Shown here one piece after another: positions 59,070-64,000 of a DNA stretch of 64,000 nt. Numbering within the stretch: the first letter of the stretch is position 1; every line of letters starts with the position of its first letter. Position numbers and translations under genes: made by a program. The notes below the pieces were generated by a model. The model worked only from the letters and a program-made list of their open reading frames with translations. It was not told where the DNA came from and searched no databases. This DNA is from CAZBWP01 sp964630265 (GTDB lineage Bacteria; Pseudomonadota; Alphaproteobacteria; Rhodospirillales; Defluviicoccaceae), in assembly GCA_964630265.1 (NCBI GenBank), contig CAZVRW010000012.1, positions 1-64,000 on the forward strand, written 5' to 3'.

Positions 59070-60223
59070 GCCGAAAAAAGCGGAGCTGGCGTTCGTTGAT
59101 CGGCGTTGCCTTGATCGCGTTCGTCGCTGCCGCCGGCGGGGCTGCGCTTTGGCACTTCTGGCAAAGCCCACCCGCCGACGAAATGCGAGGCGACCGCGAG
59201 GATCGGCGGCAGGCGGTGACCGTTGCGACCTCCGAGACCGGCACCATTCGCGAAACCGTCGTCGCCATCGGGACACTCGAGGCCAAGGAAACGGTGGAAT
59301 TGACCGCGAAGGTTCGCGGTCAGGTCAAATCCATCGCTTTCAGCGAAGGCGGGCGTGTTGATGAGGGACAGACGCTCGTCCAACTCGACGCCGAGAAGTC
59401 CCGCGCCGCACTGGCGCGCGCCAAGGCCGTGCGCGATGAAGCGCTCCGCCAGTATGAACGCGGCCAAGCGTTGGAGACCGGTGCCTACATCACCGCGGCG
59501 GAAGTCGACCGTCGGCAGCGAGCATACCGGACGGCCGCCGCCGAGGTCGAAGAACTCGAGGCCAGGCTGGAAGAGTATACGATCACCGCCCCATTTCCTG
59601 GGCGCATCGGCCTTCGCAACGTCAGTCCGGGTTCCCTGATCGAGCCGGGGACGGTCGTTGCCACCCTGTCGACGATCGATCCCATGGAACTCCGCTTCGA
59701 GGTGCCGGCGCGGCTGCTGCCCGAGGTCCGGGTCGGCGCCACCGTTTTCGCCAGCCTGGAGGCCGATGACGGTGACCGCTTCGAAGGTCGGGTGGTCGCG
59801 ATCGACAGTGATGTGAACCCCGCAACACGGACGATCGCGCTGCTTGCTCGCGTTGCCAATCCCGACGGCCTGCTCCGCGCCGGAATGTTCATGCATGTCG
59901 AACTGGTGCTGAACACTCGACGCGACGTCGTTCTGATCCCGGAGGCGGCCGTGCTGCTGCGGGGTGATCAAGCCTTCGTTTTTCGCGTCAGCGAGGGAGT
60001 GGTTGAACGCCGCACCGTCAGCACGGGGGTTCGTCGGCGCGGCACGGTCGAAATCACGGACGGCCTCATGGTCGGCGACCAGGTGGTGATGGGAGGTGTC
60101 GACAGCGTCGAAGACGGCCAGGCGGTCCGCGTGTCGTCGCATGGCGGTGATGCCACCACCGCGTCACCCGATCCGGCAGCCCCCTCCGCCCAGCCCGCGG
60201 TCACGCGAGACGGCGCGTCATGA
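59066..60223 (+). CDS. RND efflux periplasmic adaptor (membrane fusion protein)
   Basis: 385 residues. An N-terminal anchor (~8-30) precedes the biotinyl-lipoyl-like halves (TVELTAKVRGQVKSIAFSEG and EYTITAPFPGRIGLRNVSPG), a coiled-coil hairpin (~100-160) and a beta-barrel/MP domain. It bridges the inner-membrane RND pump and an outer-membrane channel, whose gene is not seen here. The GTG at 59066 overlaps the stop of the permease gene, and its end overlaps the pump gene by four bases. Confidence 0.92.
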   Translation: MSRKKRSWRSLIGVALIAFVAAAGGAALWHFWQSPPADEMRGDREDRRQAVTVATSETGTIRETVVAIGTLEAKETVELTAKVRGQVKSIAFSEGGRVDEGQTLVQLDAEKSRAALARAKAVRDEALRQYERGQALETGAYITAAEVDRRQRAYRTAAAEVEELEARLEEYTITAPFPGRIGLRNVSPGSLIEPGTVVATLSTIDPMELRFEVPARLLPEVRVGATVFASLEADDGDRFEGRVVAIDSDVNPATRTIALLARVANPDGLLRAGMFMHVELVLNTRRDVVLIPEAAVLLRGDQAFVFRVSEGVVERRTVSTGVRRRGTVEITDGLMVGDQVVMGGVDSVEDGQAVRVSSHGGDATTASPDPAAPSAQPAVTRDGAS

Positions 60224-63200
60224 TCCTCTCGCGGCTCTCCATCGAACGACCGGTGCTGGCCACGGTCATCAGCCTGCTGTTGATGGTGTTCGGCGTCGGA
60301 TCGGTGCTGCTGTTGCCGGTCCGCGAGTTTCCGGATGTCGACCCGCCGATCGTGTCCGTGTTCACCGTCTTTCCGGGCGCGTCGGCCGGCGTCATGGATC
60401 GCGACGTCACCGACATCATCGAAGAGTCGGTCGGAACCATCCAGGGGATCGACACCATCAAGTCGATCAGCCGGGATGAGGTCTCGCGGATCCAGATCGA
60501 ATTCGATGTGGGGCGAGACCTGGATGCGGCGACCGCTGATGTGCGCGACAAGCTGAGCCAGATCCGCGCCGATCTCCCGGCGGACGTCGAAGAACCGATC
60601 GTCTCGAAAACGTCGAGCGATGCGGATCCGATTATCTGGCTGACGTTAACGAGCGGTGCGCGGAGCCGACTGGAGTTGACCGCATATGCGGACCGCTTCC
60701 TCGTCGACCGCCTCGCGGTGATCTCGGGCGTGGCCCAGGTGATCATCGGCGGTGGCAGGCGCTATGCCATGCGGATCTGGCTCGACCCCGACGCAATGGC
60801 GGCGCGCAACATCACCGCCGTCGACATCGTCCGCAGGCTGCGGGAGCAGAACGTGGAGCTGCCGGCCGGGCGTATCGAGTCTGCCGATCGGGAATTCACC
60901 GTGCGGACGCGCGGCCGGCTGCAGACCGCCGATGAGTTCCGCGGTCTCGTGCTGCGCGATGCTGACGGCGTTCAGATCACGATGGCGGACGTGGCGACCG
61001 TCGAACTGGGCGCTGAAAGCTATCGGCAGGGTGTCCGGGTGGATGGAGAACCGGCGATCGGCCTGGGCATCGTCCGCCAGTCCAAGTCCAACACACTCGC
61101 CGTCGCCAACGCCGTCAAGGCCGAGGTGGACGATATCCGCGAAACCCTGCCCCGGGACATATCGATCGAAGTGTCCTTCGATGCGTCAACCTTCATCGAG
61201 GGCGCGATCCGCGAGGTGTTGAAGACGCTGCTCATCGCCGCGTGCCTGGTGATCGGCGTGGTCTTGCTGTTCTTGCGGTCGCCGCGATCCACCCTGGTCC
61301 CCGCGGTCACTGTGCCCGTGTCGCTCATCGCAGCGTTCATCGTCCTCTATCTTCTCGATTTCACGATCAACAGGCTCACATTGCTGGCGCTGATCCTCGG
61401 GATCGGCATGGTCGTCGACGATGGCATCGTCGTCTTGGAGAACGTCTATCGGCGCGCCGAAAAGAACGAGCCGCGCCTGCTCGCGGCGACCCGCGGCGCC
61501 GACCAGATCGGCTTCGCGGTCGTCGCGACGACGCTCGTGCTGGTCGCGGTGTTCGTGCCGATGGTCTTTATGCCGGGCGATGTCGGCCGCCTGTTCGGTG
61601 AGTTCGGGATGACGCTGGCGGCGGCGGTGTCGTTCTCCAGCCTGGTTGCGCTGACGCTGGGGGCCATGATCGCGTCCAAGGTGGTCGAGCCGAAGGCACG
61701 CTCGTCCGGCCGCTTCTTCGAATTTTTCGAGAAGGCGCTCTCGGCCTTGGAGCGGGGCTATCGCTGGGCTCTCGAACGCGTGGTGAAGGTGCCGGCGGTG
61801 GTCGCCGTCGCCGCAGCGGTCGCGACCGGGGGTGTCTACTGGCTCTATGAGTCATTGCCCCGGGAGCTTGCGCCGGTCGAAGACCGCGGGGTCATATTCA
61901 TTCCCGTCGAAGCGCCCGAGGGCGCGACCTACGCCTACACTCTCGACAGGGTGAAGGAGATCGAGGCGCTGTTGCGGCGGGAGGGTGGCCCGATCCTTCG
62001 CACCCTGTCGATCCTCGGGATCTCCCAAGCGGGACCGGGGCAGGTCAATCAAGGCTTCATGATCGTGCGTCTCAAGGACTGGGGCGAGCGAGACATCTCA
62101 CAGGAGTCCTTCGCCGACCAGCTGACGCCGCAGCTGATCGGCCTGCCCGGCATTCGCGCCTTTCCGGTCAATCCGCCAAGCCTCGGCCTCGACCAGTTTC
62201 AACAGCCCGTTCAGTTCGTCATCGCCGGCACGCGCTTCGAAGACGTGCAGCAGTGGGCGAACCGGGTCCTCGCCGAGGCGGAGAAGATGCCCGAGTTGAT
62301 CAATCCGCGGCTCGACTACCGGAGGACGAAACCGCAACTCCGCGTGACCATCGATCGCAAGCGGGCCGCGGATCTCGGTCTTTCGGTTCGCGATATCAAC
62401 GAAACCCTGAGTGTCCTGTTGGGCCGCGGCAACGTCACGGAGTTCGAGTTGAGATCCGAGACCTATGACGTCATCCCACGCGCCACGCCCCAACAACGCG
62501 TCACGCCCGAGGAAATCGGCAACATCTTCGTTCGTGCGGACAGTGGCGACTTGGTGCCGCTGCGCGGCGTCGTGACCGTGGCGGAGCGGGGGGTCGCCAA
62601 CGAGTTGCGCCGCGTCAACCGGCTGCCAGCGGTAACCCTGCAATCCACCCTGGCGCCGGGCGCGGCCCTGGGCGACGTTCTGGCCCAACTCGAGGCGACC
62701 GCGGAGGAGGTCCTTCCGGCGGAGCATCGCATTTTCTATCTGGGCCTCTCGAAGGAGTTCCAGCAGTCGGCCGCGGGTGTCTGGGTTGCCTTCGGCCTCG
62801 CGTTTCTGATCGTGTTTCTCGTGCTGGCAGGCCAGTTCGAGAGCTTCATTCACCCGGTCATCATCATGCTGCCCGCCCCGCTGGCGGTCAGCGGCGGCCT
62901 GCTCGCGCTGGCGATGGCCGGGCAGACGTTGAACGTCTTCAGCCAGATCGCCCTGATTCTGGTCATCGGGCTGATGGCAAAGAACGCCATCCTCGTCGTG
63001 GAATTCGCAAATCAGCTGCGCGACCGAGGCATGAGCGTGCGTGACGCCATGGTCGACGCGGCGAGCGTACGCATGCGGCCGATCCTGATGACCAGTGTCG
63101 CGACGGCGCTCGGCGCGGTGCCGCTGGCTTTGGCAACGGGTCCTGGCGCCGAATCCCGCGAAGTGATCGGCATAGTGGTGATCGGTGGCATCGTGTTCGC

Positions 63201-63321
63201 GACGCTGCTTACGCTGTTCGTGGTCCCGGTCCTATATCTGCTGCTGGCGCGGTTCGCTAAACCGGTCGGCGCCATCGCCGAGCAGATCCGCAGCCTCGAG
63301 GAGAAGGAGTCCTCCGGCTGA
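60220..63321 (+). CDS. RND efflux permease (HAE1/AcrB type)
   Basis: 1033 residues, normal for AcrB-type pumps. It opens with LSIERPVLATVISLLLMVFGV and has IRADLPADVEEP near 112, the proton-path Asp in GIGMVVDDGIVVLENVYRR (helix 4) and a second set of six helices near the C-terminus (LMAKNAILVVEFANQ). It exports drugs or hydrophobic compounds using the proton gradient. The HAE1 rather than heavy-metal (CusA) type is suggested by the first-helix and DD motifs. The last ~40 residues are polar. Confidence 0.93.
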   Translation: MILSRLSIERPVLATVISLLLMVFGVGSVLLLPVREFPDVDPPIVSVFTVFPGASAGVMDRDVTDIIEESVGTIQGIDTIKSISRDEVSRIQIEFDVGRDLDAATADVRDKLSQIRADLPADVEEPIVSKTSSDADPIIWLTLTSGARSRLELTAYADRFLVDRLAVISGVAQVIIGGGRRYAMRIWLDPDAMAARNITAVDIVRRLREQNVELPAGRIESADREFTVRTRGRLQTADEFRGLVLRDADGVQITMADVATVELGAESYRQGVRVDGEPAIGLGIVRQSKSNTLAVANAVKAEVDDIRETLPRDISIEVSFDASTFIEGAIREVLKTLLIAACLVIGVVLLFLRSPRSTLVPAVTVPVSLIAAFIVLYLLDFTINRLTLLALILGIGMVVDDGIVVLENVYRRAEKNEPRLLAATRGADQIGFAVVATTLVLVAVFVPMVFMPGDVGRLFGEFGMTLAAAVSFSSLVALTLGAMIASKVVEPKARSSGRFFEFFEKALSALERGYRWALERVVKVPAVVAVAAAVATGGVYWLYESLPRELAPVEDRGVIFIPVEAPEGATYAYTLDRVKEIEALLRREGGPILRTLSILGISQAGPGQVNQGFMIVRLKDWGERDISQESFADQLTPQLIGLPGIRAFPVNPPSLGLDQFQQPVQFVIAGTRFEDVQQWANRVLAEAEKMPELINPRLDYRRTKPQLRVTIDRKRAADLGLSVRDINETLSVLLGRGNVTEFELRSETYDVIPRATPQQRVTPEEIGNIFVRADSGDLVPLRGVVTVAERGVANELRRVNRLPAVTLQSTLAPGAALGDVLAQLEATAEEVLPAEHRIFYLGLSKEFQQSAAGVWVAFGLAFLIVFLVLAGQFESFIHPVIIMLPAPLAVSGGLLALAMAGQTLNVFSQIALILVIGLMAKNAILVVEFANQLRDRGMSVRDAMVDAASVRMRPILMTSVATALGAVPLALATGPGAESREVIGIVVIGGIVFATLLTLFVVPVLYLLLARFAKPVGAIAEQIRSLEEKESSG

Positions 63322-63377
63322 GGGGCTCAGCGGTCAGTCGGCGCGCGCCCCAACGTGCGGGAATGGTGTGCCGAGCC

Positions 63378-63390
63378 TTAACCCGGTTAA
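63378..63390. promoter_or_regulatory. 13-bp palindrome upstream of the hibernation-factor gene
   Basis: TTAACCCGGTTAA is a perfect inverted repeat with one central base, 78 bases before the ATG of the next gene and 57 after the RND stop. A/T-rich ends and G/C-rich centre are typical of an operator. A second, imperfect inverted repeat (ATGCG...CGCAT) lies at about 63401-63415. Confidence 0.45.
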
Positions 63391-63468
63391 ATGGATGCAT
63401 CATGCGGCAGGCGCATGCTGATCGCCCCTTGGGGATGTCGATCTGGACATTGAGATGAGGAAACGACC

Positions 63469-64000
63469 ATGCAGGTCCCGCTGGAACTCGCGTTCGTCAA
63501 CATGGAGCCGTCCGAATTCGTCGAGGCGCGAATCCGCGAACGGGTCGCCAGGCTCGAAAAACACTTTCCGCGCCTGATCAGCTGTCGGGTCGCCGTCGAA
63601 ATGCCGCACCATCGCCACCAGAAAGGGAACCTGTACCATATCCGGATCGAAATGGGCGTGCCGCAGAAGGATCTGGTGATCAGTCGCGCGCCCGGCGACG
63701 TCGCGGCGCATTTCGATCCTTATGTGGCGATCAACGATGCGTTCAGCGCGGCGGAACGCAAACTTGAAGAATACAGCCGAGTCCTGCAAGGGGACGTCAA
63801 GGAACAATCGGGACAACTGCAGGGCCGCATTCTCCGAATGTTTTCAGACCAAGGCTATGGATTCATTGAGACGGTGGACCACCGCGAAATATATTTTCAT
63901 CGCAACAGTGTGGTCGACGCCGATTTCGACGATCTCGAAGCGGGACAGACCGTGGAGCTGGTTCTGGTCCATGGCGAAAGCCCCATGGGGCTACAAGCAA
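63469..64000 (+). CDS. ribosome hibernation factor fused to a cold-shock domain (partial)
   Basis: At least 177 residues, open at the window end. Residues ~1-110 match the HPF/RaiA (sigma-54 modulation) fold: ERVARLEKHFPRLISCRVAVE, DLVISRAPGDVAAHFDPYVAINDAFSAAERKLEEY. Residues ~120-177 form a cold-shock-like OB domain (GRILRMFSDQGYGFIE...EIYFHRNSV), related to CspA RNP motifs but with YGFIE in place of FGFI. It would bind the ribosome decoding area and RNA, probably in stationary phase or stress. The ATG follows TGAGG with an 8-base spacing. Confidence 0.85.
   Translation, partial: MQVPLELAFVNMEPSEFVEARIRERVARLEKHFPRLISCRVAVEMPHHRHQKGNLYHIRIEMGVPQKDLVISRAPGDVAAHFDPYVAINDAFSAAERKLEEYSRVLQGDVKEQSGQLQGRILRMFSDQGYGFIETVDHREIYFHRNSVVDADFDDLEAGQTVELVLVHGESPMGLQA

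Overview
The window is high-GC (roughly two thirds G+C by eye) bacterial chromosome. The gene set points to an alphaproteobacterium, most likely Rhodospirillales-like: the trxB-lysR pair divergent from an lrp gene, the carB-greA-purC order, an aquaporin Z, and a urea/amide ABC cluster controlled by a transporter-kinase fusion. This placement is inference from gene content, because no rRNA is present. A run of 100 N at 14197-14296 marks a scaffold gap.

Layout: (1) 1-14.6 kb is accessory. It begins with a tRNA-Val(CAC), then holds an O-antigen-type flippase, an Sfp-type phosphopantetheinyl transferase, a tripartite tricarboxylate transporter (fused TctA-TctB plus TctC) and a two-protein nonribosomal peptide synthetase (A-T-C-A-T and C-T-TE). 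The PPTase would load the three carrier domains. The end of this region has two large hairpins, a candidate small RNA, a 12-bp minisatellite broken by the scaffold gap, and a helically phased repeat array. (2) 14.6-30 kb is core: uvrB, a ZIP metal transporter, an aspartate aminotransferase, aqpZ, a divergent EF-G paralogue, a candidate structured RNA, lysR, trxB, lrp, purC, greA and carB (without carA). (3) 30-34 kb is a tight four-gene operon: a gabD-like aldehyde dehydrogenase, a RusA-type nuclease, an unfamiliar nuclease-like/HEPN-like protein, and glutathione reductase.

(4) 34-45.1 kb is a nitrogen-acquisition unit. A hybrid histidine kinase whose sensor is a complete NCS1-type permease, and a LuxR-type response regulator, are divergent from urtABCDE, formamidase (fmdA) and the fmdB zinc ribbon. 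The likely substrate is formamide, another short amide or urea. No urease gene is in view. (5) 45.2-47.5 kb holds fumC, a small HigA-N-like protein and a cupin.

(6) 48-64 kb is a run of stress and detoxification genes, all on the + strand: persulfide dioxygenase-rhodanese, CopB-like metal ATPase, CBS protein, SDR, periplasmic Cu/Zn SOD, three small unknown proteins, an OsmC peroxidase, an NDUFA9-like protein, an SLC13/TrkA-C permease, an RND efflux pair, and a ribosome-hibernation factor fused to a cold-shock domain that runs off the window end. Together they look like a sulfur/copper/oxidative stress and quiescence island.

The most notable items are the RusA plus HEPN-like pair, the permease-kinase fusion, the NRPS with a cysteine-nucleophile thioesterase, two candidate non-coding RNAs and the paired hairpins at 6.1-6.2 kb.
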